Positions 20,843 through 32,455 of a stretch of DNA of 64,000 nucleotides are shown piece by piece. How positions within the stretch are numbered: position 1 is the first letter of the stretch; every line of letters starts with the position of its first letter. Source of the DNA: Cordia subcordata (lineage: Eukaryota; Streptophyta; Magnoliopsida; Boraginales; Cordiaceae); contig JAPTOF010000052.1 of the NCBI GenBank assembly GCA_028554755.1, positions 1 through 64,000 of the forward strand, given 5' to 3'. The notes beneath the pieces are model-generated. The model was not told where the DNA came from. It saw nothing but the letters and a program-made list of their open reading frames with translations, and did no database searches. The translations under genes were made by a program, and so were the position numbers.

Positions 20843-22120
20843 CTAGTCCTGCTCTACGTAGCTTGTATGCAGCAGCAAGCCCTTATTTCCGGCCTTGATG
20901 TTCATACTCTTCCCTTGAGCAAGGAAAAAGATGTGCCCCTCACTAACTTCAGTCTCCTCACCATCAACCACAAGACTGCCACCGCCCTTGGTAACCACCA
21001 ATATCCCAGCACCACCCTTTCCAACAGTCTCCTCCTCTCCAGCCTTGAGCTCCGTCTGCAGCACGTTGAATTCACTCAGCGGCGGGGCGTAAACTTTCGT
21101 CTTCCCCTTCTCGCTCCTCCAGTACTTCTTCGGCCGGAGCATGCACTGATCCTTGCTGTGGGGCGAGAAGGTCAGCACGGAACAGAACTCCTCGACGTTG
21201 TCCCGGGATGCGACTGGGCAGAAGCCTGTGTTGAGAACGTTGTCCGAGCGGGCCATGCACTCGACGATGTCGCCTGAGAGGTACGCGTGGATGCCGTCCG
21301 CGGGGATGTACAGCGCTTCGCCTGGCTGAAGAACCAGGTAGTTCATCGTTAGCAGCGCGACCAACACTCCCGGATCTGAGCGGGTATACTGCTCCGCCAG
21401 CCTAGGCGCCAGCTTCTGAATCGAAGCATTGTCAGGGTTCTCCAACACACCCTGGTCCAGCTGCCGCAACGCCTCATACGTCTCCTTGATGGTCCCCTCA
21501 TCGGCATTCAGAATCCCCTGCACGACCGCCCTCAGATCCTCATTGCCAAATTTCGAACTCCCCGCCTCGCCCGTCTTCCGCACATGCTTCAAACCGGGCT
21601 GATCAGCAACTCCACGACAGACGCTAGAAGCTTGAACCCAACAGAATGCCTCAAACTCCGTCAACGCCAGCGCAATCTCCGGTTTATGGTTCGGATCCGA
21701 GAACTGATCCGGCTTCTCCTCATGCTTCTTCTTGGCAAACTCCTTATTCGGATGAACTTGCAAGGGTAAAGCCTTGGAGATGCTTAAAATCTTGGGCAAG
21801 AACGGTGGCTGTTTGTGGCCGAACTTGTCGAGGACGCCCTTTCCGAGGAGTTCCTCTGGATAGCGGTCTAGGACGCCTTGGAGAGGCTCACTGGTGGAGA
21901 GAATGTAAGACGGCAGTGTTGGGTAGGTGCCCATCCACATCTCTGCGTAGGGCTTGTTAGGGTCAGGGGTGAATTTTGTCATGGGGGCTGAGTCGTCGGG
22001 CTCGAAACCGGGAGTTTGGGAGCAGAGGTGGGCGGCGAGGGAGTTGGTGCCTTGTTTGCCCCAGTCGTACGAGTTGCAGCCGCATGTTAGGCGGTATAAG
22101 GATTGGAGAGGTGTTGACAT
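20843..22120 (-). CDS. PMI40: Mannose-6-phosphate isomerase (type I)
   Basis: Single exon, 425 residues. I start at ATG 22120 (M-S-T-P-L-Q-S-L-Y-R-L), which matches the normal N terminus of the fungal enzyme; a 22-codon extension upstream is open but not family-like. Zinc ligands are visible in L-Q-V-H-P-N-K (Gln and His), the Glu in K-P-E-I-A-L-A-L, and the His in P-A-D-G-I-H-A-Y-L; the active-site Arg is in E-C-M-A-R-S-D-N-V. It interconverts fructose-6-phosphate and mannose-6-phosphate in the cytosol, feeding GDP-mannose for glycosylation and cell-wall mannan. It is a housekeeping gene placed between two secreted-enzyme genes. Confidence 0.95.
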   Translation of the reverse strand: MSTPLQSLYRLTCGCNSYDWGKQGTNSLAAHLCSQTPGFEPDDSAPMTKFTPDPNKPYAEMWMGTYPTLPSYILSTSEPLQGVLDRYPEELLGKGVLDKFGHKQPPFLPKILSISKALPLQVHPNKEFAKKKHEEKPDQFSDPNHKPEIALALTEFEAFCWVQASSVCRGVADQPGLKHVRKTGEAGSSKFGNEDLRAVVQGILNADEGTIKETYEALRQLDQGVLENPDNASIQKLAPRLAEQYTRSDPGVLVALLTMNYLVLQPGEALYIPADGIHAYLSGDIVECMARSDNVLNTGFCPVASRDNVEEFCSVLTFSPHSKDQCMLRPKKYWRSEKGKTKVYAPPLSEFNVLQTELKAGEEETVGKGGAGILVVTKGGGSLVVDGEETEVSEGHIFFLAQGKSMNIKAGNKGLLLHTSYVEQD

Positions 22121-22686
22121 GTTGGTGGTGTTCAGGGGGAGATGATGCTTGACTGTAGTGTAGTATCCAGAGTGAGGTGAGGCCAATGCCAGACAGTTGC
22201 TGGGATTGTAAAAGGAAATAGGCGATATTATGAGCGTGAGATCCAGTCCGGAATTGAATGCAAACTATGAGTTGCGAGTTGTCTTTGATATATGAACACC
22301 GTAAATGGAAACAATCTGTGAGACTATCGTCATCGAGATGTAAGTCTTCGTTGACGTCAATACGGGAACATCGTGGGGACTTTTCGCTCCGACGGTTTCG
22401 CGTGGAAAAAAGAGCGTTAAATCGTGGGGCGTCAAATCAGCAGTTGACGATAACGTTGAATAGAACGGATTTTTCCCCTGTCATAACAGAGGTTTGTTTG
22501 TTGATCGTCGATGGCTGCATATAGTCGCCCCGTGCCGGAGGTTACCTCCGGGGAGCTTCTCCCCATCTTAGCAAACACATGGTCAAGAGCTCACCGCACG
22601 AGGGGTAATTCGGCAACGATATTTGATCACAATGTAATGTAATGATCCTATATACGTGCAATATCTACAAGAAAATAGTCAGGAGC
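22121..22686. other. Intergenic region with a CGG/CCG palindrome
   Basis: Promoter side of the isomerase and 3' side of cellobiose dehydrogenase. Apart from the inverted repeat at 22535-22551 nothing stands out. Confidence 0.5.
22535..22551. repeat. Perfect 7-base inverted repeat, CGG-N9-CCG
   Basis: CCGGAGG, TTA, CCTCCGG. Everted or inverted CGG triplets are the standard half-sites of Zn2Cys6 dimers, so this could be an operator about 415 bases upstream of the isomerase ATG. It could equally be a hairpin in the 3' flank of the dehydrogenase transcript. Confidence 0.45.
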
Positions 22687-25376
22687 CTACAGGCACTGCG
22701 AGTAATACTGATCAACCCTCGTACACGTCAAGCCCGCCTCACACTTGTAGTTTCCGTTCCATGTCTGCCCACCGCACTGCGCGTACTTGCTGCCAGGGAT
22801 AGCAGGGTCAAGCGCCAGGATGCGCTCAGCGGCGCGCTCAGCGACCGTCACGATGTACGCGCTGGGGTTGGGCGTGATCATGCCAGGGAAGATGGAGGCG
22901 TCCACCACGAAGAGGTTGTCCGTGCCCCAGACCTTGGTGTTCAGGTCGACGACGGCGTCGCCGTTGTTCTGGCGGCCGTCTTGGGTGCCCATCTTGTTGG
23001 TGCCGATCCAGTGGTTTGCGCGGCGGTTTGAGGGGGAGACGAGCATCTGAGGATGTTAGCTTGATGATCGAATGGCCTCGAGCGCAGCGAGGAAGAGCCC
23101 TCCGCTAGGACCCCCGGAGGGAAATGGGGACAAGTAAAACTTACGTTCTCGACGAACTCACGTGCAGTCTCCTCAGGGCCGGGGGACAGCCATGTGAGAC
23201 CCTCATATCCGGAGAAAGCCTCCTGGATACGCTCGATACCGGCGATGACCGCCTCGACGTCCTCCTGATCGCGGAGGTACGGGTGCTCAGAGACAACAGT
23301 GTTGAGACCGGCGGTGATGGTCATGCGACCGCGCGACTTGGCACCACGACCGAGGTACTGCGACATGGTGATGGCCTTGGTGTTGTTGTGGCCGAGCGAG
23401 GCCTCGACGCGAGCAGTCCACTGCAGAGAGCGGGTGATGCCATCGGCACCCTCGATCTCGTCGAAGAAGACGGGGCCGATGTTGGGTGCGGCCTGGGCGA
23501 GGATGCCAGTGCGGTCGTTGAGGTAGGCGTCGCGGTCCTCGGGGATGGGGTCGTCGTAAGCCTTGTAGAAGTCGTAGAAGACGACGTCGGGGTGAGCAAT
23601 GACGGTGTCGGTGTTGGTGTGGTCCTCGAGGTTGTAGCCGACGGGGAGGTTGATCCACTGGTCCTCGGCAATCATGGTGTCGCCGTCCTGGGCAGAGCCA
23701 GCGACGATCTCGAGCTGGTCCTGAGGACCGATACCAGAGCGGAGGAGCAGCTTGGCCGAGCCAAAGGTACCAGCAGAGGAGATCACACGGCCAGTATCCT
23801 CGGTCAACTGGACTGTACCTACGTAGCCATCGCCAGAGTAGTTCTCAACCTCGACGCCGGTGACGTGGCCACGCTCACGAATGACACGCTTGACCTGGGT
23901 GTTGGTCCACATCTCAAAGTTGCTGCGCTGGGCAGCCGTGGCAAGGTAGGTGTTCAGAGGCCCACCACGCTCGGCGTCCTCGTTGAACATGTAGGGGCCG
24001 TCGGTGTAGGTCTCGAACTTGTTGTCAGGGTCCGTGAACGGGTTGAACTCGGACCAACCCGCGGCGTCGAGCGCGCCGGAGACCACCTCGTAGCCCTGAT
24101 CCAGGTAGCGGACACCATCGGTGGAAGGCACCCGGGTACCAGGAATGCGAGAGAAGACGCGCTCCGCGGCGGAGGACATGTCGCCTGACTTCCAGCCTTC
24201 GGGGAAGTTGTAGTCCCAGTCCTCGGCCTTGGGGCGCCACCAGAGAGCAGCATTGATGGCTGTGCCACCGCCGAGAAGACAGCCAGCCATCTGGTCAGTG
24301 TCGCGGCAGGCGATGCCAGCGGAGTCGGCCCAGATCTGGTTGCAGAGACCGGGAACATCGAAGCGGGTGAGGTCGGTGCCCTCGAGCCACTCGGGCTTCC
24401 ACTCTCCGCCCCACTGGCCAGTCGACACAGGACCCTTCTCGATGAGAAGAACGCTGTTTCCAGCCTCACTCAGCTTGTCGGCCATGGGCAGGCCTCCAGC
24501 ACCACCACCAATGACAATGTAGTCATAGCTGGTGCCAGTGGGGACGGGAATGCCAGTACCAGTAGGGATAGCGGTGGTGGTCGTAGTCGGCGGGGGCTCG
24601 CCGTCACCATCGCAGTTACCGGGCACAACATCCGTGGCCAAGGCAGTCCACTCCTCGTAGGCCTCATTGGCGATGATCTCAGAGAAAGTGCCTCGGAAGA
24701 TGAACTGAGTGTCATGCTGAGCAACGGTGATATCGGCAGGGCAAGCAGCGTTGGTGGGGCTCTCGGAAGCCAGAGCCCAACCCAGCATCATTCCACCAGT
24801 GGAGGTAGCAGGGCCGCCAGTGCTGCCCTCGTGGTCCCAGGCCAGACAGCCGACACAGCGGTAGATCAACTCGTAGCCGTCGGCGGTGATGCTGGAGGAG
24901 ACTTGGGTGATCTCGGCCTCGCCAGCGTAGGGAACAGGCATCTCGTAGCCAGTGGCCCACATCAGTGCTGTGAGCACCTCACCCTCGTGAGGGTAGACGG
25001 TCAGCAGCAGGTTGTTGGTCATCAAGCCGCCCAGCGACAGACCGCACCAGCCCGTGCCTTCTCCTTCGGAAGAACCACATTTCTGCACAATTAGCGACGA
25101 AGCCCTCGTAAGTCGGAGTCACTCACGATGTAACCGATGTATTCGGTAGCATCAACCTCGAGAGCATCAGTTGGCAGAGCGAAACCGAAGGTGATGTCCG
25201 AAGAGGGCGAGGTCCAGGTGTCGAAGATGATGCCAGTATCAGGGTCCTCGTAAGAGGTTGGGGCAGAGCTTTGAGCAGAAACGACTGTTGTCATTAGTGT
25301 GTTGCTTGACCATGATCTTGAATGGAGACCTACAAGGCGCCAGCGCCAGGAGCGCCGAGGCAACGAGAGACCGCAT
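22687..25376 (-). CDS. cdh: Cellobiose dehydrogenase (AA8 cytochrome, AA3_1 flavin domain, CBM1)
   Basis: Four exons on the minus strand: 25376-25334, 25284-25127, 25082-23145 and 23046-22687, 832 residues. Signal peptide 1 to about 18. The cytochrome b domain spans about 20-220; Met88 and His190 are the likely heme ligands by family position. A Thr/Pro linker (about 228-248) follows, then the GMC flavoprotein: FAD-binding V-I-G-G-G-A-G-G-L-P (about 256-266), G-C-L-L-G-G-G-T-A-I-N-A, and the catalytic His725 (R-R-A-N-H-W) and Asn773 (I-T-P-N-P-S). The last 32 residues are a cellulose-binding CBM1 (Y-A-Q-C-G-G-Q-T-W-N-G to C-L). This is the ascomycete class IIA layout. It oxidises cellobiose to the lactone outside the cell and passes electrons through the heme to AA9 enzymes; an AA9 gene lies 6.4 kb away. 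Introns are 49, 44 and 98 bases, all with frame continuity. Confidence 0.96.
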
Positions 25377-27142
25377 GATGAGAGGCTTGACGGAGATGCG
25401 TTCACAGAACTGGATAAGACCAACAACAGGACAGCAGCATGGCGCCTCATATAGGAGTGCTCAGAACTGCCAAGTCGGGCATGTGAGGTGGAGCTTGCAA
25501 GGCTGTCCCGCCAGAAGTGTAAACGAAACGACGACGGAGGAGCTGCGTTGCAATCCGAAACCTCTGATAGGAGGGATTGGCTCCGGCTCGAGGCCAAGAC
25601 GCCGCAGTGACTGCATTGCATACAGATACCTAGACGTTAAGGTTGCAGGGGGGAGCAATGCGCCCTTGACACGGAACGAGCCTCCACGCTCCGCTGCAGG
25701 AACACACCATCTCGCATAGTCGTGCCCCTCGTCGAGCTTGCCAGACGGTGTATAGATGAGACGCTGACAGAGCGGCCGCTGCTTCACGAGTTTCTATTCA
25801 CAGAAGATTCTCGGTCACGATTTGAGAACGCGATGATAATAACTTTGATGACTTTGCGCGAGTCTTCTGTGAGTGAGTATTTCGAATGGTGCTGTCTGAT
25901 CGACGTGGTCTTGTGCCCAAAAGGGAAGCGGAAGCACTCTCCGAATCCAGGCATAGTCGTCCCAAGCAGGCGTCACGGGCCAGCGCTCCGCGATCCTCGC
26001 AGTGAAGATTCCTGAAGCGCCAAGTTCCGGGCGGCTGCATCTGGAATTGCCTATCGTAGCTTGTTGTCTGTTGAGACCTTTCTGGAAAACAGCCCCTGTC
26101 GTGGCCTCGAGTTAAGAACGAGATCGCGGGAGAGGCGCCGGCTCCACAGCTTCGGGGAGTAGGATGTGTTTGCGTTTCACAAGCCTGGCGGTTGATGTAC
26201 TTGTAACTCGCTCGTCATTGTCGAAACGGACGAAACGAGGTGGAAACGAGAAGTGGTTTGTGACTGGCATGGTTGATTAGCCGGTTTCAAAACACTGAGG
26301 CTAACCCACCCACCTGAGGCGCTGCTCACGGGACTTGTTCACCCTTCATCTTGAAGTCGTCTCGAAGACAAGTAGAGGGTCATCGAGGCCACCACGAAAA
26401 GACACGGTAGACGCGCGCTCATTGCCGCGTTGTTTCCTCGGGTGCGTGTACCGGTGAGGTCGCCTAATGTGGCTTCGCAGGGTCCGGGCGCGAGTCGAGA
26501 ACGCGTCGGCAATTTAGCAGGATGCAATATATCGGCATGTTGTCAGGCTTCTGTCAGACCCCGCGGGGCAAAAGATCGATTTCGGCAGCGTGGGTGAGGC
26601 GCAGAAAGGCGGAATGCGACTCTGCGCTTACGAGATGAGCATATGAGGTTGTGAAGCAGTCGAGTAGGTGGGTTGCTTTGAAGTCGGATACGTGAACGAG
26701 CTCGAGGTCGCTGATGATGGTACCGCCAGCTGGAGTGTCAGTGGCTTCAGTTCCGGTGGACTGTAGAGGTAATACAGTGTGTGTAGTCCCTGCAGCATTG
26801 ACGTACTGTACACAGCATGAAGCTCTCTGCGCATTAGGGGTTACAATGGGTACCAGTCACAGTGTCAACACAGGTTTGCCGAACAGTCCCCTCAACCCCA
26901 CCAGATCTTTCATTCACGCAGAGAATCCGCCTACCCGCACTCAAGGGGCGACCTCACGTCGATACGTCCACAGCTACACCACACCAGATATCACGACTCA
27001 CCGCCGCCAAGGCCATCATCTCCGCCACATCCATCCGTTCAAGGCGCGGGCGGGCGACGATGCAACGTCATATGTGGCGCCTCACATGAATACGCGGCTG
27101 AGCGCGCTTGGCTGCCATACAGATACGAACTAGCACGGCACC
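25377..27142. other. Intergenic region, divergent promoters
   Basis: About 1.8 kb between the 5' ends of cellobiose dehydrogenase (-) and the SNM1-type nuclease (+). Open frames up to about 150 codons exist on both strands but show no motif or codon pattern that I can support as a gene. Confidence 0.5.
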
Positions 27143-29546
27143 ATGTCGACTTTCAACGGCCTCGTGGCCGAGTTCCCGGATATTAGGAGTGAGCCGAGAC
27201 TGCTGACCTATGAGACTTGAGACCAACTCATCACATACTGATCTTGCTTCTCTCTAGTCGACTTCTTTCGGAACCAGCCAGATACCCGACCCCCACTCGC
27301 CTGCTTTTTGAGCCACATCCATAGCGACCACCTCGCAGGTCTAGAGAGTCTTCGATCCCCTTTGTGAGTTGCTATACAAACATTTGCGCACTCTTGGCCT
27401 AAGTCTCCTTAGTGTGTACTGCTCAGCTGCAACCCGCGAAATACTGCTGCGTTTGGAAAGGTACCCATGTCGTCTGAACTATGCCAAGGGTATCCTCGAG
27501 GCACGGCAGCAGACATACAAGCATCTGAAGAATATTCTGGTACGACGCTGTATCTCGGTCCCGAAACGAGTCTGACCCTTTCCGCAGAAACCATTGCCAC
27601 TCGACACGCCAACATGTCTAGAGTTGCAGCCCGGCCATCAAATTCGGGTGACCCTCATCGACGCCAACCATTGCCCAGGAGCGGTAATGTTCTGTCTGTC
27701 CCTCCGCCAATGTTGCTTTCCGCTCAATTTTCTGACTACTCCCAGTGATTGAAGGAGATGAAAAAGCAATTTTGTACACTGGCGACATCCGAAGCGAGCC
27801 CTGGTATGTCAGCTCGATCGTGAAGAACCCCAATGTAATTGAATACACATCTGGCATCAAGCGCTTGGACAAGATCTACCTCGACACATCTTTTACCAGC
27901 AATGTGGTTTTTCAGACAAAGGCCGATGGTATCGCTGAACTGTTGCGGAAGGTATCGAAGTACCCCGACAATACCGTCTTTCACTTTCAAGCGTGGACCT
28001 ACGGCTATGAAAATGTCTGGATCGCCCTGTCGCGGGCCTTGAACTCACGGGTACGTGCAATTCTCGCAATGTGTAGCAGTCAGCTGACCATGATGAACAG
28101 ATTCACGTGGACGACTACAAGAAGAAGATTTACCAATCACTCAAAGTGTGGCCTTCGCAAGACAACAGCTTCACCTCAACCGTCTACCTCTCCCCTGAAG
28201 CACCCGCCCTTGTGGGATTCACCTGCGGTAATGAGTACAAGCCCGGGTGTCTGACATCAGACCCCAATGTACGCATACACAGCTGCGAAAAGGGAAACAT
28301 GTGCGCCGTCGCCCAGGCACCCAACGTCGTTCGCATACAGCCCGTTATTGCGCATCTTCCCAATGGTGCTGATCTGGCGGAAGTCGGTGTTGGAGGTGGA
28401 GGTGACGATCTTGAACGAGATGCAGAGATTGATCTTTTGGCACAAGATCTGCAAGCTCTGCTGGACTGGTACGTTACTTCGCCTTGTACATTGAGTGGAT
28501 GCTGACCTTGCCAGTACCCAAGCCGCCGAATCGCTTACACCAGAGGTGCAAGCCACAATTGCCAAATTCCTGAAAGACGTCTCAAAGCGCCGTCAGATAC
28601 TATCACTCGACATGGACATCAGCTCCCAAGACCCCGTCGCCGCCATCGAGAAGGTCATCGCCGCCATTGTAAAAAAGTCCTCGCCCCCCGGTACATCCCC
28701 CTCCGCAGCGCGGAACCCACGCTCCGAAGCCCAGCGACTGCCAAGAACAATCACGTTCCCCTACTCGCGACACTCGTCATATCCCGAGCTCTGTAACTTT
28801 GTCAATGCTTGGAAGCCCAAGGATGTTTGGCCCTGTACGGTTGATGAGGAGGAGTGGCTGAGGGATGGTGAGTGAGTCAAGCCACCGATTTGAGCTGCGG
28901 CTAATGTCTAGGAGACCTATCAATTGCTTCATTATTTAGGGAATATTGTTCCGGATCGATGTTCGATTTTGATGTTCATCTGCAATCTATGCGGGAAGCA
29001 CAGGCCGAGCTCGAGCCTCACCATGCATTTGAGACGCAGATGACAGACTCACAGCACCGCCTCGACACATCCCAAACAAACCTTCCAGAACTAAGGCTGC
29101 CATCATCTCCTGCTCAAGGACATGACCAGAATGTAAACGGCAATCGCACGCAATTCATCAGCCCCCTCCGTGACACCCAAGCCCCTGACGACATGGAAAT
29201 GTCAAGCCCACCACCCGAGACAACTCAACTCTCCCCAGTCCCTGGTCTCGCCAACAACAGCCAGCAGAATGGCAGCCAAGATACGCCTCTTCCTGCGCCT
29301 CAAGGAACCAAGCGCCAATACGATGAGTACTTCGACCCCAATGACGCGCCGCCTGTCGAGGAGGACGATCCGGGGGAGTCGCAGCAAACGGAGAGATCGT
29401 TTGTGTCGACCTTGAGTATGCGGCATTCCTTGCAAAGGAGGGAGGCGTATTATGAGATGTTGCACGGGAGTGGTGGGGAGGGTTGGACTGGGTTTGGGCT
29501 TATCAGTACAGATGGGGGCCATAGTGAGAGAGAGAGGGAGTTGTGA
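27143..29546 (+). CDS. Artemis/SNM1-type DNA repair nuclease (metallo-beta-lactamase, beta-CASP)
   Basis: Eight exons: 27143-27188, 27258-27363, 27413-27539, 27588-27693, 27746-28050, 28101-28468, 28515-28867, 28912-29546; 681 residues. Every junction keeps frame. The metal-binding H-x-H-x-D-H motif is at residues 35-40 (L-S-H-I-H-S-D-H-L-A-G-L), followed by D-A-N-H-C-P-G-A-V-M-F-L and Y-T-G-D-I-R, the conserved motifs 3 and 4 regions of the SNM1 group. The beta-CASP part begins near Y-L-D-T-S-F. The C-terminal third is less conserved and ends in a polar Ser/Pro/Gln-rich tail. With the nuclease core at the very N terminus and no UBZ finger, it resembles Artemis more than yeast Pso2. Expected role: nuclear single-strand exo- or hairpin endonuclease in cross-link or double-strand-break repair. 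Confidence 0.9.
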
Positions 29547-30679
29547 TGGTAGTGGCGCCATAGACCATGCAACGTGGCACCACGTTGCGAAGGCTTGTAT
29601 AATAACATCTACAGTTGGCTGAACTTACCGAACATCTAGCATAGTCAACAGGTACATAGAGATGGTGGGCAGTCATATATTAAGGGAAACCCAGCGGCTG
29701 TTGCACCGCCGTGTCTGGAAGAGGTCGAGACGGCTGTGAAGCCTGACGCTAGCCGCATCTTGACAGCTTCCGCCAAGCAACTTGGAGTCGTTACCGGACG
29801 TACGATCGTTGTCGACGATCAGTCGCGGGTGCGCATGGCTCACATCAAGATACCAAGCTTCATGTCATGGAGGATGGAACCTCGATCAATTTTGATTTAC
29901 CAGGCAGCTTCACCAGCTCGCGATAGAGGACTCGAGTGTTGACGATTGGTGATTCAAAGACTACCCTGGAATTGATCAGCCTCACACCTTTGCCCCGCGC
30001 ACTAACCATCGAATGATCCAGAACTTGGCATCGCATGGTCGCTTCTCTTCAATGCGGTATACGTAAGGGCGACTCAAAGTGACCCTTTCAACAAGGTCAA
30101 GATCGTCTAAACCATACGAGGTTTCGCAGGCGGAGCTCATGGTGTTTTGAATGACTTTCATTCTGCTCGTAGTGCGACGCTCAGACTCTGTGCTTCTGAG
30201 AATGCACACAAATTCTACTGCACGGTTTGTGATACTCATAGTACCGAAATTACCTACGTCAGTGTTCAAGATAGCGCCGGCTGTTCCCGTGTTCCATCTG
30301 TCTGTTTCAAAACATCTTAAGTCTTCCCAACTAGCGCGCTAAGATCTGATCATTGTAACGTCTGTACAACGGGCAATCAGCTTTAAGTTCTCCTTTTGGA
30401 CTTCCTCAGGTTTCCAGGAAGAAACACCCAAGAGATTGTACCATTAATGACTGGGTCGGATCCCTGTCCAGCCGTTGGGTTGCTGGGTGACAGCTGGCAG
30501 TGGGGTAGCAGTGACTGGAGCCAGCAATTTCACGAATTTTCTCACCGCCTCACTTCGACTTTGCTTCGGTTCACTTCCCTTCCACTACTTAACATCAAAG
30601 GGAATTTCTGTTTCCTCAGTCCTCCTCAGCTTGCGCGCTCCTCTTTGTACCCTCTTCTTCACATCCGTCAATTGTTGCA
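29547..30679. other. Intergenic region
   Basis: About 1.1 kb between the nuclease gene and the coiled-coil gene. The last 100 bases are pyrimidine-rich and form the likely leader of the latter. Nothing else seen. Confidence 0.5.
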
Positions 30680-32455
30680 ATGGGCGGCTTCGTCTCCACG
30701 CCCGCGGGCTTCACCGAGGCCGACAAGCTGGCTCTCGAGAAGCAGATTTCCGACAAGGACGATACCATCAAGGTCCTCGAAGGTGACCTGGCGACCAAGG
30801 AGAAGGAGCTTACAACAACCTCGGATGAGACCAAGGATCTGCGCCAGAAAGTCGACGACTTGAGCAAACAGATTGAGGTCAGCCGAACAGAGAGCGACTC
30901 CGCCAAGGCAAACCTGGCCCAACTCAAGGAGCAGCTCACCAAAGCCGGCACCAAGAGCACTGGTCTTGAATCAGAGATTGCAGAGCTCAAGGTTCAACTT
31001 GCAAAGGCTGCTGAGGAGCGAACTGCTCTCGAGGCTTCCTGGAAGCAGGAGATCGAAGCGTTGAAAACGCACGCTGCGGAGGCAGAAAAGAAGCGCACCG
31101 AGCTTCAGGAAACAATCACTAAGCTGGAGGGTGACGTTTCTGCCGTAACTGGGGACTTGCAGAAGCACAAACAGGCCGCAGATGCTGCCAATGAGAAGTA
31201 CCTTGCTCTGGAGAGAGAGAAGGACCAGCTCAAGGCCGACTCAGACAACAAGAACGCGGATCTGACCGAGACTGTCACAAAACTTCAAGCAAGCAACGAT
31301 GCAGCTCAGAAGGACGTGGAGGGTTGGAAAGCCAAGCACACCGCTCTCGAGGCCGCCAGTGGGACCGCAGCGCATGAGGCAGACTCGCTGCGAAAGCAGC
31401 TCGCCGAGTCTCAGGAGCAGCATAAGGCCACCCAAGCCAAGTCTGAAGCCAGCATTGCCGAGGCTCAGAAGAAGGTCACCGATCTGGAGACTGCTCAGGA
31501 GGAGAACAAGTCGAAATCTTCTGATGCTGCCAAGAAGCTTGGGGAGACTGAGGCTAAGTTGAAGGCCACCGCGGAGGAGCTCGAGGCTGCAAAGAAGGCA
31601 AAGGAAGAGGAGAAGACCAAGACCGTCGACGCGGCCAAGAAAACCGAGGATGCGCAAGCCCAGCTCAAGACTGTCAGCACAGAGCTTGAGCAGCTGAAGA
31701 AAGCCCAGGATGAGGAAAGGTCCACAAGCTCCAAAGCCGCAAAGCAAGCTGAAGAAGCCGAGTCAAAGCTCAAGATTGTGACTGGGGAGCTTGAAGGGCT
31801 GAAGAAAGCACAGGATGAGGAGAAGAGCAAGTCTGCCGACGCTGTCAAGCAAGCTGATGAGGCTCAGGCGAAGCTCAAGGCCGTTACTGAGGAGCTCGAG
31901 ACTCTGAAGAAGGCCCAGGGCCAGGACAAGAGCAAGGCTGCAGACGCTGCCAAGGAGGCGGCTGATGCGCAGTCCAAGCTCAAGGCTGCCACTGAGGAAC
32001 TTGAGGCTCTCAAAAAGACACACAAGGAGGACAACGCCAAGGCCGTTGAAGTAGCGAAGAAGGCTGAGGGTGCTGAAGAGGCTGCTGTTGCGGCTGCCGA
32101 GAAACTCAAGGAGGCTGAGGCCAAGGCAGCGGAGGTCTCGAAGACCGTGACTGAGGTTGAGCAGAAGGCTGCTAAGGCCCTCAGTGTAAGTCTCAAACCG
32201 CAGAATAGATGACCGCTGCTGGGATTCGTACTGACTGGATAATAGGAGAACAAGGACCTCGCATCGAAGATTACTGAGCTGGAGACTCAATCCAAGACGA
32301 CCTCCGAGGAGACCGAGAAAGAGAAGAAGTCTCTGTCCGACAAGATCGAGGCTCTTCAGGCCAAGGTCAAGGAGCTTGAGGCCGCCAAGCCCACCGAGAC
32401 CAAGGCAGAGGAGACCAAGGGGGATGCTGCCGCCACGACCGAGGCTACCGCTTGA
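30680..32455 (+). CDS. Long coiled-coil protein with 35-residue repeats and myristoylation-like N terminus
   Basis: Exons 30680-32185 and 32246-32455, 571 residues; the 60-base intron (GTAAGT to ATAG) is in phase 0 and joins A-L-S to E-N-K-D-L. The protein is almost entirely Ala, Glu, Lys, Gln, Leu and Asp with heptad-like spacing, from about residue 15 to 550, so a long coiled coil is expected. Residues about 284-458 are five repeats of exactly 35 residues (five heptads each), with a core like K-L-K-A-x-T-E-E-L-E-x-L-K-K-A. The first residues M-G-G-F-V-S-T fit the N-myristoylation pattern (Gly2, Ser6), which suggests membrane tethering. No globular domain seen. The family is not recognised; a scaffold or tether role is a guess from shape only. 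Confidence 0.88.
31529..32053 (+). repeat. Five tandem 105-base coding repeats (35 residues each)
   Basis: Units at 31529-31633, 31634-31738, 31739-31843, 31844-31948 and 31949-32053. At protein level they align without gaps; each begins A/V-K and carries L-K near position 11 and E-L-E near 17-19. At the DNA level they have diverged, so this is an old expansion. Confidence 0.85.

Noticed and set aside
23124..24188. 354-codon open frame on the + strand
   Set aside because: It lies exactly antisense to the flavin domain of cellobiose dehydrogenase and mirrors its GC-biased codon use; Gly/Val/Asp-rich text with no motif.
26714..27133. 139-codon + frame just before the SNM1-type nuclease
   Set aside because: Out of frame with the nuclease, no recognisable motif, probably leader sequence.
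31241..32290. Minus-strand Leu/Ser-rich open frames resembling membrane proteins
   Set aside because: Complement of the Glu/Lys/Ala-rich coiled-coil gene, which always yields Leu/Ser/Phe-rich antisense text.
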